Assembly (NCBI RefSeq): GCF_014649995.1
Contig: NZ_BMUC01000005.1
Location: 150,606-214,605, forward strand
Origin: Streptomyces griseoflavus
GTDB taxonomy: Bacteria > Actinomycetota > Actinomycetes > Streptomycetales > Streptomycetaceae
Length of the DNA stretch: 64,000 bases
Reading direction: 5' to 3'
Under the pieces are notes generated by a model. It searched no databases. It was not told where the DNA came from and was given only the letters and a program-made list of their open reading frames with translations. The translations under genes were made by a program, and so were the position numbers. Of the stretch, positions 51,540-60,061 are shown one piece after another (position 1 is the stretch's first letter; every line of letters starts with the position of its first letter).

Positions 51540-53357
51540 GTGGAGTCGCCAGAGCAACTGCACCAGTCCATCGAGGAACTGACCATTCCCCGGCTGCTGC
51601 GCCGCAACGCCCTGCAGCACGCCGACCGTCCCGCGCTCACCACCGGCATCGGCCCCGACGACGGAACCCTGACCTGGTTCCAGCTGCGCGCCGAGGTCGC
51701 CGCCCTCACCCGCGGTCTCGCCGCCGTCGGCCTGAACCGGGGCGAGCGCATGCTCATCGCGATGTCCAAGCGGGCGGAGCACTGGGTCGCCGCCCTGGCC
51801 GCGATCCACCTCGGCGCCCTGCCCTGCAGCACCTACGACACGCTCAGCACCGGGCAGATCCGCTTCGTCGCCCGGCACAGCGCGGCCACCGTCCTCGTCG
51901 TGGAGGGCGCGGAACAACTGCGGCGCTGGCAGCCTGTCCTGGACGACCTGCCGCACCTGCGCGCCGTCGTCCTCCTCGACTGGGACGCCGCACCCGCGGG
52001 CGACGCGCGGTTCGTGAGCTACCCGGCCGTGCGCGCCGCGGGACCGCCCGACGACGCCGCCTTCGACGCCCTCACGGACGAGGCCACGCCCGACCAGCCG
52101 CTGACCGTCGTGTACACCTCCGGCACCACCGGCGACCCCAAGGGCGTGGTGCTCACCCACCGCAACGTGATCCACGAGTCGCTGATGCAGGACCAGCTCC
52201 TCGCCGTCCCCGAGCATCCGCGGACGGTGGCCTACCTGCCGATGGCGCACATCGCCGAGCAGGTGCTCGGGATCCACATGCCGATCTGCGGCGCGGGCCA
52301 CGTCACCATCTGCCCGGACCCCGCCCAGCTGCTGCCCACCCTGCTCCGGGTGCGCCCGCACGGGTTCTTCGGCGTGCCCAGGGTGTGGGAGAAACTCGCG
52401 GCCGGTCTGCGCCGGCGGCTCGACGCGCTGACGGGGGAGCCGGCCGAGACGGTCGCGCGGGCGCGCCGCCTGGCACTCGAGGTGTTCCACCTGCGCTCCG
52501 CGGGCAAGGACGTCCCCGAGGACCTCGCCGCGGAGCTGGAGCGGCTCGACGAGCAGGTGCTGCGGCCGATCCGGGCCGCTGTCGGGTTGGACCGGTGCCA
52601 CCGTGCCTCCAGCGGAGCGGCGCCGATCCCCACCGCGGTCCTGGAGACCCTGGCGAGCGTGGGGCTGCCCGTCCACGAGGTGTGGGGCCTGAGCGAGACC
52701 ACCGGGGCGGCGACGATCAGCACCCCGGAGGCGTTCGCCCTCGGCGCGGTCGGCCGGCCCGGTCCGGGCATCGAGGTCAGGGTCGCCGGGGACGGGGAGC
52801 TGTTCGTGCGCGGCCCGGTGGTCGTCCCCGGCTACCTGCGGGCCGACGGCGGCATCGAGCCCGCCACCGACGCCGACGGCTGGCTGCCCACCGGTGACAT
52901 CGGCACCGTCGACGCGCGGGGCATCGTCTCGATCACCGACCGGAAGAAGGAGATCATCATCACCGACGGGGGCAAGAACATCGCCCCGACCAGGATCGAG
53001 TCCCTGCTGCGGGCACATCCCCTGGTCGCCCACGCCGTCGCCATCGGTGACCGGCGCCCGTACGTCACCGCGCTGCTGGTGCTCGACGAGGAGGCGGCCC
53101 CGCTCTGGGCGAAGGCCCACGGACTCGGCGACGGCGGCCCGGAGGAGCTGGCCCGGCGCCCCGAGGTGCTGGCGGCCCTCGACACCGCCGTCGAGGAGGC
53201 CAACGCGTCGCTCTCCCGCCCGGAGCAGGTGAAGAAGTACCGCGTCCTGGCCGGTCCCTGGACACCGGAGTCCGGCGAACTCACCCCGAAACTGAGCCTG
53301 CGCCGCAAGGCCGTCGCCCACCTGCACGCCGCCACCATCGAGTCCATGTACGGCTGA
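51540..53357 (+). CDS. Long-chain acyl-CoA synthetase (AMP-dependent ligase)
   Basis: A 605-residue adenylate-forming enzyme with all motifs intact: YTSGTTGDPKG, a VWGLSETTG stretch in place of YGxTE, PTGDIG, and GELTPKLSLRRK with the catalytic Lys near the C-terminus. It resembles FadD15-type long-chain acyl-CoA synthetases. Next to lcp and the aldehyde-oxidising enzyme, it could activate isoprenoid acids for beta-oxidation. GTG 51540 has GGAGGGAG 9 bases ahead. It is convergent with the YceI gene, with 7 bases between stop codons. Confidence 0.88.
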   Translation: MESPEQLHQSIEELTIPRLLRRNALQHADRPALTTGIGPDDGTLTWFQLRAEVAALTRGLAAVGLNRGERMLIAMSKRAEHWVAALAAIHLGALPCSTYDTLSTGQIRFVARHSAATVLVVEGAEQLRRWQPVLDDLPHLRAVVLLDWDAAPAGDARFVSYPAVRAAGPPDDAAFDALTDEATPDQPLTVVYTSGTTGDPKGVVLTHRNVIHESLMQDQLLAVPEHPRTVAYLPMAHIAEQVLGIHMPICGAGHVTICPDPAQLLPTLLRVRPHGFFGVPRVWEKLAAGLRRRLDALTGEPAETVARARRLALEVFHLRSAGKDVPEDLAAELERLDEQVLRPIRAAVGLDRCHRASSGAAPIPTAVLETLASVGLPVHEVWGLSETTGAATISTPEAFALGAVGRPGPGIEVRVAGDGELFVRGPVVVPGYLRADGGIEPATDADGWLPTGDIGTVDARGIVSITDRKKEIIITDGGKNIAPTRIESLLRAHPLVAHAVAIGDRRPYVTALLVLDEEAAPLWAKAHGLGDGGPEELARRPEVLAALDTAVEEANASLSRPEQVKKYRVLAGPWTPESGELTPKLSLRRKAVAHLHAATIESMYG

Positions 53358-53364
53358 TACCGCT

Positions 53365-54279
53365 CTAGCGGGGCGGGGTCGGCGTGTCGTGGGTCCGGTA
53401 CATGGCCTGGACGTCGAGGGCGAGCTGGACCGTCGGGCCGACGACGGCGATCCCGCGGGCCAGCATGGAACGCCAGTTGAGGGTGAAGTCCTCGCGGTGC
53501 AGTTCGGCCCTGGCGAGGGCGGCGCAGCGCAACTCCTGCTCGTAGCCGCCGTTGACGGTGCCGAGGTACTCGGTGTCCAGGCCCACCGAGCGAGTGGTGC
53601 CGTGCATGGTGAGGGTGCCGTGCACGGTCCACCTGGAACCGCCGCGGTAGGCGAACCGGGTACTGACGAAATCGATGAACGGGTAGTTCTCCACGTCCAG
53701 GAAGTCCGCCGACCGCAGGTGGTTGTCACGGGTCTGGTTGCCCGTGTTGATGCTGGAGGCGTCGATGCGCACCGACACCTGCGAGTCGCCCATGTTCTCC
53801 GCGACCCGGATCCCGCCGTCGAACCGGGTGAAGCGGCCGTGGACGTGGGCCATGCCCACGTGCTTGGCGATGAACCGGATCGCGGTGTGCGGAGGGTCGA
53901 ACATCCAGGTGCCGGCGGGCGGCAGCTCCAGCCGGCGTCCGGGTTCCAGCACGACGCGTGCGGGGGCGAGTGCCGTGCCGGCGGTTATGTCGACGCTCTC
54001 GCGCACGGGCGTCAGGCCCTCCGCCGCCACCATCACGCTGTAGGTGCCGGGAGGCAGCACCGCCATGAAGTAGCCGTACGGGTCGGTGGTGCCGCGTGCC
54101 GCGACGCGGTGGCTGTCCAGCGCGGTCACCGTGACCTCGGCTCCGCCCAGCGGCTGCCCCAGGACGTCGACGGCCTCGCAGCCGAACGCCCCCGCGCCCT
54201 CGGGCAGGGGGACCGAGAGGCCGGACGCGGCGTCCGGCTCGCCGTGCGGACGCAGTCGCCGCAGCAGTCCGAGGACCAT
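53365..54279 (-). CDS. YceI-family protein with N-terminal carboxypeptidase-regulatory-like domain
   Basis: A 304-residue protein. Residues about 30-115 form a small beta-sandwich like CarboxypepD_reg (GCEAVDVLGQPLGGAEVTVT, DPYGYFMAVLPPGTYSVMV). The rest is a YceI lipocalin-like barrel (GTWMFDPPHTAIRFIAKHVGMAHVHGRFTRFDGGI, LRSADFLDVENYPFIDF), which binds isoprenoid-type lipids in known members. Such fusions are common in Streptomyces, and no enzyme activity is known. Isoprenoid binding is suggestive next to a rubber locus but is only inferred. The ATG at 54279 has AAAGG eight bases ahead; a GTG at 54288 is in frame upstream. Confidence 0.85.
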   Translation of the reverse strand: MVLGLLRRLRPHGEPDAASGLSVPLPEGAGAFGCEAVDVLGQPLGGAEVTVTALDSHRVAARGTTDPYGYFMAVLPPGTYSVMVAAEGLTPVRESVDITAGTALAPARVVLEPGRRLELPPAGTWMFDPPHTAIRFIAKHVGMAHVHGRFTRFDGGIRVAENMGDSQVSVRIDASSINTGNQTRDNHLRSADFLDVENYPFIDFVSTRFAYRGGSRWTVHGTLTMHGTTRSVGLDTEYLGTVNGGYEQELRCAALARAELHREDFTLNWRSMLARGIAVVGPTVQLALDVQAMYRTHDTPTPPR

Positions 54280-54767
54280 GGTGTTCACCTTTCTTCACGC
54301 AGGTCTCCGCGTGGCTCGTCCGGCACGCCGCGTTCGCGGCCGCCAAGAGCGCGGGGAGCGGGGCATCGGTAGGAGGGGACGGCCCGTTCTTTGATCCTAA
54401 AGCCGTCGGAGGGAGGATCCGCAGCTCCCGCCGTCGGCGTGAAGGGCGGAAGTGCCGGACGGGCCCCCACCGTTGGGGCGATATGGGGGATATGTGCCGG
54501 TGTGCGGGGTGCGGGTTTGCAGTGCCGCTCCGGCAAACGGCATGAGGCGCGTCACCCCGTCCATGGTTCGCACGCGGTCTCGGTGCACATCACGCACGAC
54601 GCGCACACATGTCCCGGCCCGGGCCGGGCGCGGAAGGGAAGGCGCCTCGGACGCGGCGTCCCCGGATGGCTAGACTGCACACCGCACCGGCAGGGCCGAA
54701 CCGCGGCGCCGACCGTCCAGGAGTGTTCCGTGACCCACCGCCCCTCTTCGTGAGTCAGGTACTCCGC
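54280..54767. promoter_or_regulatory. Divergent region between YceI and TetR genes
   Basis: About 490 bases without a supported gene. It includes a relatively A/T-rich stretch near 54388-54408 (likely leftward YceI promoter) and an inverted repeat GTTTGC (54515-54520) / GCAAAC (54533-54538) that could be a site for the TetR regulator. Short frames here look like chance. Confidence 0.4.
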
Positions 54768-55352
54768 ATGGCAACGAACCGCACGGCCAAGAGCGTCGCC
54801 ACCCGCCGGCGATTCGTCGACGAGGCGCTGCGCCTCTTCCACGAGCAGGGCTACGAGCGCACGTCGATGGCCCAGATCGCGTCCGCGGCCGGCAGCAGCC
54901 GGGCCAATCTGTACCTGTACTTCAACAGCAAGTCACAGATCATCAGGGTGCGCATGGCCGAGATCGAGGCCGAGGTGGCCGAGCTCTACGCGCTGCTGGA
55001 CGCCCTCCCGAGGCACACGCCCGAGACCCTGCGGGAGTGGCTGGGCACCGCCCGCGAGATGTGGCTGCGCTACGCCACCGAGTTCGCGGCCGTCAACCAG
55101 GCCATGGCCATCGACCCGGACGTGCTGGACGAGTGGCTGGGCCTGGTCCGGCGGGTCTCCTCGGCCCACGCGGCGCACCACCTGGCCGGCGCGACGGACG
55201 AGGCGCGCACGGAACGCGAGGTGCACATGGCCACGCTGATGATGGGCCTGGAGCGCACCTTCTACTTCCTGTACCTCCGGGGCCACACGGAACGGGAGGA
55301 ACTGGTCCTCACCGCGCTGGCCCGGCAGTGGGCCCGGCTGTTCGACGACTGA
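54768..55352 (+). CDS. TetR-family regulator
   Basis: A 194-residue TetR/AcrR protein. The HTH is TSMAQIASAAGSSRANLYLYFNSKSQI (about 27-53), with a C-terminal helical domain containing several conserved Trp residues. It is convergent with the P450 fusion gene and separated from it by a strong hairpin. It is the best candidate to control the P450 or ring-cleavage operons, although no regulator lies directly at those promoters. The ATG at 54768 has AGG eight bases ahead; upstream GTG codons have no better site. Confidence 0.85.
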   Translation: MATNRTAKSVATRRRFVDEALRLFHEQGYERTSMAQIASAAGSSRANLYLYFNSKSQIIRVRMAEIEAEVAELYALLDALPRHTPETLREWLGTAREMWLRYATEFAAVNQAMAIDPDVLDEWLGLVRRVSSAHAAHHLAGATDEARTEREVHMATLMMGLERTFYFLYLRGHTEREELVLTALARQWARLFDD

Positions 55353-55385
55353 CCCGGGACCGCGCGGCCTCCGTACGCGCGAACC

Positions 55386-55420
55386 CCGCCGGGAAGCCCG
55401 GTGCACGGGCCTCCCGGCGG
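55386..55420. terminator. Strong bidirectional hairpin
   Basis: A 15-base stem (55386-55400 pairing with 55406-55420, one G-U type mismatch) closes a 5-base loop between the convergent TetR and P450 genes. It is G/C-rich without a T-run, as usual here. Confidence 0.8.
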
Positions 55421-55448
55421 AGTGGGGGAGCGGTCGGACCGCCCGCCG

Positions 55449-57701
55449 TCAGCCGCCCAGCACCAGGCGCGGGCAGTCCGCCGCCGCCCGGGACACGCAG
55501 ATCAGCATGGTCCGGTCGGCCTCCTGCTCCGACGGGGTGAGGATCGAGTCCCGGTGGTCGGCCCGGCCGGAGACGATGGGCGTCTCGCAGGTGCCGCACG
55601 TCCCGGTCTTGCAGGAGGAGACCACCGCGAGTCCGGCCTTCTCCGCGGCCTCCAGGATCGTCTCGTCCGCGCCGACCTCGACGACCGTCCCGGACTCGGC
55701 GAACTCCACCTGGAACGGCGTGTCGGGCACGGTCCGCACCACGGGTTTCGGGGCGAACCGCTCCAGGCGCAGCGAGTTCTTCGGCCAGTGGGCGGTGTTC
55801 TCCTCCACCGCCCGCAGCAGCGGCTCGGGACCGCACGCGTAGACGAGCGTGTCCTCGCGCACCTCGCCGAGCAGTCCGGGCAGGTCGATCAGCCCGTGCT
55901 CGTCCTGGGGGACCACCGTGACGCGGTCCCCGTGCACGGCCAGTTCGTCGCGGAAGGCCATCGAGGCGTGCGTGCGCCCGCCGTAGACGAGGTGCCACTC
56001 GGCCCCGGCCCGCTCGGCCTCCCGGATCATGGGCAGGATCGGCGTGATCCCGATGCCGCCCGCGACGAACAGGTAGCGGCGGGACGGCAGGAGCCGGAAG
56101 TTGTTGCGCGGCCAGGACACGGTGACCCGGGACCCCACCGTCAGCACGTCGTGCACCGCGGCCGAACCGCCCCGGCCGGCCCGCTCCCGCAGCACGCCGA
56201 TGCGGTAGGAGGTGCGGTCCAACGGGTCGGAGGAGAGGGAGTACTGGCGCACCCAGGGCTCCCCGTCCCCGCTGGGCACGTGGACGTCGATGTGGGCCCC
56301 GGCCTTCCACGGCGGGAGTTCCCCGCCGTCCGGGTGGCCCAGGGTCAGGGCGACGACGCCGTCCGACGCCTCGGTGCGCTCCGTCACCTCCAGGGCCAGC
56401 GTGCGCACCGTCCGCGTCCGGGAGCGCTCGACGTCCGCGACGTCCCAGTGCACCTGCAGCGAGCGGCGCACCGGGAGCAGGGCCATCCGCAGGAAGTCGA
56501 GTTCGTCGGTGTCGTCCGGCCGCAGCGACGGCAGCCGCTCGAACAGCACCCGCAGCCCCGTGGCGCCCTGGACGCGGGCCAGGGGATTGCCGAGGCAGGT
56601 GTGCCGTCCGGCCGTGAAGGCCAGGTGATCGGTGGGGTCGGGGCGGTGGATGTCGAACGCGAAGGGACGCTCGACGTGTTCGGGGTCGGTGTTGGCCGAG
56701 GCCAGCGCGACCCACACCATGTCACCGGCCGAGATGCGCACACCGGACAGTTCCACGTCCCGCGTCACCCGGCGGGAGGTGAACGTGGAGGACGGGCGCC
56801 GCCGTACCGTCTCCTCGAAGACCCGCGGCCACAGCTCCGGTTCGGCGAGCGCGTCCCGGAGCGCCTCGGGGTTCTCGGACAGGAAGAGGACGGCGTTGGT
56901 CATCGCCTGCGCCGTGGTGTCCGTGCCGGCCGCGGCGAACTCCGAGACGTGCAGGGCGATCTGGGGCGTGGGCAGCGCGTACGAGCCGTCCTTGGCCCGG
57001 GCGGACGCCATCACGGAGATGATGTCGTCGGCGTCGGAGTCGCGCCGCTCCTCGACGAGGGCACGCAGCGTGAGGTTGGCCTCGACGAAACGGTCCCACA
57101 CCTCGGAACGCGCCGGCTCGGGCAGCGGCTCGTGCGCGGACGACAGCACGGCGAACAGGTCGTCGCGCAACTGCCGCATCATGGGCTCGTGTTCGTAGCC
57201 GAGACCCAGCAGCGCCATGATGGTCTGGGTGGTCAGCTCCAGCGAGTACTCCTCCAGCAGGTTCGCCGCGCCGTTGTTCTCGAACCGGTCGATGATGCGG
57301 TGCGCCCGGGCCTCGATCTCGGGCTGCAGCCGGTCCATGCGCTCCTTGACGAAGCCCCGCTGCGCCACGGACCGCGTCTCGGTGTGCCCGGGCGGGTCCT
57401 GTCCCACGATCATCTTGGAGACGAGGTCCGGCGGGTAGACCTCCCGGTGCTTGTCCGGCACGTCCGCCGCCGAGTTGGCGGCCGAGGAGTAGGTCTGCCA
57501 GTCCGACAGGACGGTGAGGCAGTCCTCGCGCCGGGTGACGATCCACGCGTTCAGGTGCGGGTACCAGAACACCGGGGAGGTGTCCCGGACCGTGGCCAGA
57601 TGGGCGGCCGGGTCCCGGTAGTAGTCGTCCCCCATCGCGTCGAATCCGTGGGCGACGGGGCAGCGGCCCACGGGACGGGCCTCATCCTGCAGTGACGTCA
57701 T
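55449..57701 (-). CDS. Self-sufficient cytochrome P450-reductase fusion (class VII, P450-RhF/CYP116B-like)
   Basis: A 750-residue natural fusion. Residues 1-400 are a P450 with the I-helix AAAGTDTT (256-263), ExxR at 297-300 and the haem-binding FTAGRHTCLG with Cys369. Next is a phthalate-dioxygenase-reductase module with flavin binding (RQYSLSS) and NAD(P)H binding (GGIGITPILP, YACGPEPLL). Last is a 2Fe-2S ferredoxin with Cys697, Cys702, Cys705 and Cys735. Electrons pass from NAD(P)H through flavin and iron-sulphur to haem, so no separate partner is needed. Such enzymes hydroxylate, dealkylate or demethylate aromatic substrates. It is the last gene of the SDR/esterase/P450 operon. Confidence 0.92.
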   Translation of the reverse strand: MTSLQDEARPVGRCPVAHGFDAMGDDYYRDPAAHLATVRDTSPVFWYPHLNAWIVTRREDCLTVLSDWQTYSSAANSAADVPDKHREVYPPDLVSKMIVGQDPPGHTETRSVAQRGFVKERMDRLQPEIEARAHRIIDRFENNGAANLLEEYSLELTTQTIMALLGLGYEHEPMMRQLRDDLFAVLSSAHEPLPEPARSEVWDRFVEANLTLRALVEERRDSDADDIISVMASARAKDGSYALPTPQIALHVSEFAAAGTDTTAQAMTNAVLFLSENPEALRDALAEPELWPRVFEETVRRRPSSTFTSRRVTRDVELSGVRISAGDMVWVALASANTDPEHVERPFAFDIHRPDPTDHLAFTAGRHTCLGNPLARVQGATGLRVLFERLPSLRPDDTDELDFLRMALLPVRRSLQVHWDVADVERSRTRTVRTLALEVTERTEASDGVVALTLGHPDGGELPPWKAGAHIDVHVPSGDGEPWVRQYSLSSDPLDRTSYRIGVLRERAGRGGSAAVHDVLTVGSRVTVSWPRNNFRLLPSRRYLFVAGGIGITPILPMIREAERAGAEWHLVYGGRTHASMAFRDELAVHGDRVTVVPQDEHGLIDLPGLLGEVREDTLVYACGPEPLLRAVEENTAHWPKNSLRLERFAPKPVVRTVPDTPFQVEFAESGTVVEVGADETILEAAEKAGLAVVSSCKTGTCGTCETPIVSGRADHRDSILTPSEQEADRTMLICVSRAAADCPRLVLGG

Positions 57702-57720
57702 GGCCTGGTCCTTTCGCGGG

Positions 57721-58935
57721 TCAGACGCTGGTCGCCGCGGAGGCGACGATGGAGGAGAGCTTCTGGAAGCGGGCGACGTTGTCGCCCTCGTCCATCACTC
57801 CCGAGGACAGGAAGCAGAAGGACATGCCCGAGACGGGGTCCACCCACAGCAGGGACGAGCCGGCGCCGTAGGAGCCGAAAGTGCGCGGCGAGACGAACGG
57901 GCCGAAGAAGCGGGCGTGCGTCCCCGTGCCGGCGAGGGCCATGCCCAGACCCATGTTGCCCGGCGGGAGGTCCCACTTGCGGGCGGCGGCGACCATGCCG
58001 TACAGGTCGTTGATCCGGTCGCCGGTCTGGTTGGTCGTGGCGAAGTCCAGCACCGGCTCACCGATGAGCTGCTCCCCGGAGCCGGTGCGCCCCTTGTTGC
58101 GCAGCATCTCCGTGAAGGCGAAGACGTCGTCGATGGTGGACACCGCCCCGACCCAGGGCATCTCGGCGTCCTCGCGGTCGATGACCGCGTCGAGGCACTC
58201 GATGTCCTCGGGCTTGAGCCAGGAGTCGTTGGCGACGATGACCTTCAGGGGAACGCCCCGCTCACGCCACTCGGCGGGCATCCCGAACCTGGTGTGCGGC
58301 ATGCCGACGGGCTCGAAGACCTTCTCCCGCATGAGCTCCCGGAACGAGTCGGCGCCGTAGGCGCGACGGGCCATCTCGCCCATCAGCGCGTGGTTGATGG
58401 CCGCCGAGTAGTTGAGGTTGGTGCCCGGTTCGTGCACGACGTCGACGCCGCCCAGTGCCTCGATGACGTCGGCGAGCACCGCGAAACCCTCCGGGCCCAG
58501 GCCCGGGTTGGGGGTGGCGGGCATGCCGGCGCGGTGGGTCAGCAGGTGGGCGAGGTTGATCCGGTCCTTGCGGGCCGCGCGGAACGGCTCGGTGCCGAGG
58601 AACTCGGGGATCAGGTCGACGACGCGGGTCGACAGCATCAGCCTGCCCTCGCTGAGGGCCCGGAAGACGAGGGCGTTGGTGAAGCCCTTGGACATGGACA
58701 GGATGCGGTAGACGTCGTCGCGCCGGGTCGGGCGGCCGGTGGCGGCGTCGGCCAGCCCGTAGCTGCCGCGCAGGGCGACCTCGCCGTGGCGGGCCACGAC
58801 GACGTTCGCCCCGTGGTAGGCGCCGCTCGCGATGTCCGCGCGGATGGTGGCGTCCAGGATGTCGAGGAAGCGGCGTTCGACGCCGGGCGTCCCGCTGAGG
58901 GCGACGGTGGGCTCCGGGGCCTCGGTGTGCTGCAC
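57721..58935 (-). CDS. Serine hydrolase, class-C beta-lactamase-like / EstB-type esterase
   Basis: A 404-residue penicillin-binding-fold hydrolase. The nucleophile motif SxxK is seen as SMSK near residue 80, the second motif as YSAAIN (Tyr in place of YSN), and the C-terminal part has GSYGAGSSLLWVDPVSGM. There is no signal peptide, so it is intracellular. EstB-type members are esterases, not beta-lactamases. In this operon it probably cleaves an ester or lactone made by the P450 or SDR. GTG 58935 has GGAGAAG ahead. It lies 19 bases upstream of the P450 gene. Confidence 0.82.
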   Translation of the reverse strand: MQHTEAPEPTVALSGTPGVERRFLDILDATIRADIASGAYHGANVVVARHGEVALRGSYGLADAATGRPTRRDDVYRILSMSKGFTNALVFRALSEGRLMLSTRVVDLIPEFLGTEPFRAARKDRINLAHLLTHRAGMPATPNPGLGPEGFAVLADVIEALGGVDVVHEPGTNLNYSAAINHALMGEMARRAYGADSFRELMREKVFEPVGMPHTRFGMPAEWRERGVPLKVIVANDSWLKPEDIECLDAVIDREDAEMPWVGAVSTIDDVFAFTEMLRNKGRTGSGEQLIGEPVLDFATTNQTGDRINDLYGMVAAARKWDLPPGNMGLGMALAGTGTHARFFGPFVSPRTFGSYGAGSSLLWVDPVSGMSFCFLSSGVMDEGDNVARFQKLSSIVASAATSV

Positions 58936-58967
58936 TGGTTCTTCTCCGTCCGGGTGTGCTGAAGGGG

Positions 58968-59780
58968 TCAGAGCATGAGGGCGCCGCCGGAGGGCGCCAG
59001 CGTCTGACCGGTGTAGTGGCCCGCCGCGTCCGAGGCGAGGAAGAGGACCGTCCGGCCGATCTCGTCGGGTTCGGCGAGCCGCTTCAGCGGCTGGAGGGCC
59101 AGCAGGGCCTGGACGTGGTCGTCGCCGGACGCCGTGAGCATGGCCGTCCTGATGCCGGCCGGGGCCAGGGCGTTGACCCGGATGCCGAAGGGGGCGAGTT
59201 CCGCCGCCACCGCCTTGGTGAGGCCGACGACCGCGGCCTTGGAGGCCGGGTAGTAGGCGGGCATCGGCAGGCCGATGAGACCGGCGACGGACGCGAAGTT
59301 GATGATCGAACCGCCGCCGGCGGCCTTCATGAGCGGCACGGCGGCGCGGATCGTGTAGAAGGTGCCGTTGAGGTTGATCGCGACGACGCGGTCGAAGTCC
59401 TCGTCGGAGATGCCGTCCAGGAACTCCGGGTGGTAGGTCTCGCCGTTCTTGAACGACTCGGTCATCCGCTGGTTGATCCCGTCGACCCATGCCTGCTTCG
59501 CCCTGTTCGGGGTGGCGACACCGGCGGCGTTCACGAGGACGTGCAGGCGGCCGTGCTCCTCCCGGACCCGGTCGAGGACGTGGTTCACGGCCGCGGAGTC
59601 GGAGACGTCCGCGGCATGGCCCCGGACCCGTTCCAGACCGGCGAACGCGCGGTCGAGGTCCTCCTGCCGCAGATCCATGCCGTACACCGTGGCGCCGGCT
59701 TCCGCCAGGACTTTCACGGCGGCCAGGCCCATGCCCGAAGCCGCTCCGGTGACGACCGCGATCCTGCCGTCGAGTTCCAT
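58968..59780 (-). CDS. Short-chain dehydrogenase/reductase
   Basis: A 270-residue classical SDR: TGAASGMG cofactor loop at 11-18, NAAG, catalytic Ser in NFASVAG, and YYPASK as YxxxK. It has an insertion of about 30 residues after NAAG (GVATPNRAKQAWVDGINQ), longer than usual, which may shape the substrate pocket. It would oxidise an alcohol or reduce a ketone in the same pathway as the P450. It is the first gene of the operon, with a good promoter upstream and GAGGGG before the ATG. Confidence 0.87.
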   Translation of the reverse strand: MELDGRIAVVTGAASGMGLAAVKVLAEAGATVYGMDLRQEDLDRAFAGLERVRGHAADVSDSAAVNHVLDRVREEHGRLHVLVNAAGVATPNRAKQAWVDGINQRMTESFKNGETYHPEFLDGISDEDFDRVVAINLNGTFYTIRAAVPLMKAAGGGSIINFASVAGLIGLPMPAYYPASKAAVVGLTKAVAAELAPFGIRVNALAPAGIRTAMLTASGDDHVQALLALQPLKRLAEPDEIGRTVLFLASDAAGHYTGQTLAPSGGALML

Positions 59781-59856
59781 GATCGATCCCCTCGTCGTTG
59801 AGGTGTGACCCGCCGCTTCCGGGCGCGTCCGGCCCGCTCGGCGGTGAAGTCCGGTC

Positions 59857-59885
59857 AACCTAACCAAGAATTTGACACGTGTCTA
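59857..59885 (-). promoter_or_regulatory. Promoter of the SDR/esterase/P450 operon with overlapping palindrome
   Basis: On the minus strand TAGACA (59885-59880) and TAGGTT (59862-59857) sit exactly 17 bases apart, matching sigma-70-type -35 and -10 boxes. The perfect palindrome GACACGTGTC (59874-59883) overlaps the -35, as expected of a repressor site. The SDR start codon is 77 bases beyond the -10. Confidence 0.7.
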
Positions 59886-60003
59886 GGTTTGATTTCCGGT
59901 GACGGAACGCGTACGCGGCACACGACGGAGGGGGCCGCAGGCCCGCTTCCCCGGCAGCGGGACGGCCCCGGCAGCCGGACGGAAAGAGGCCCCGCACACG
60001 CCG

Positions 60004-60034
60004 CCGCCGGGCCGTCACGGTGACGGCCCGGCGG
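60004..60034. terminator. Perfect 14-bp-stem hairpin terminator
   Basis: Bases 60004-60017 and 60021-60034 are exact reverse complements with a 3-base loop, 28 bases past the stop of the ring-cleavage operon, giving a strong terminator for it. Confidence 0.85.
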
Positions 60035-60061
60035 GCAGGGGGGCAGGGGGAAGGGCGGCGG

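Noticed and set aside
57721-58935. Calling the serine hydrolase a beta-lactamase resistance gene
   Set aside because: No export signal, the YSN motif is altered, and the operon context is catabolic.
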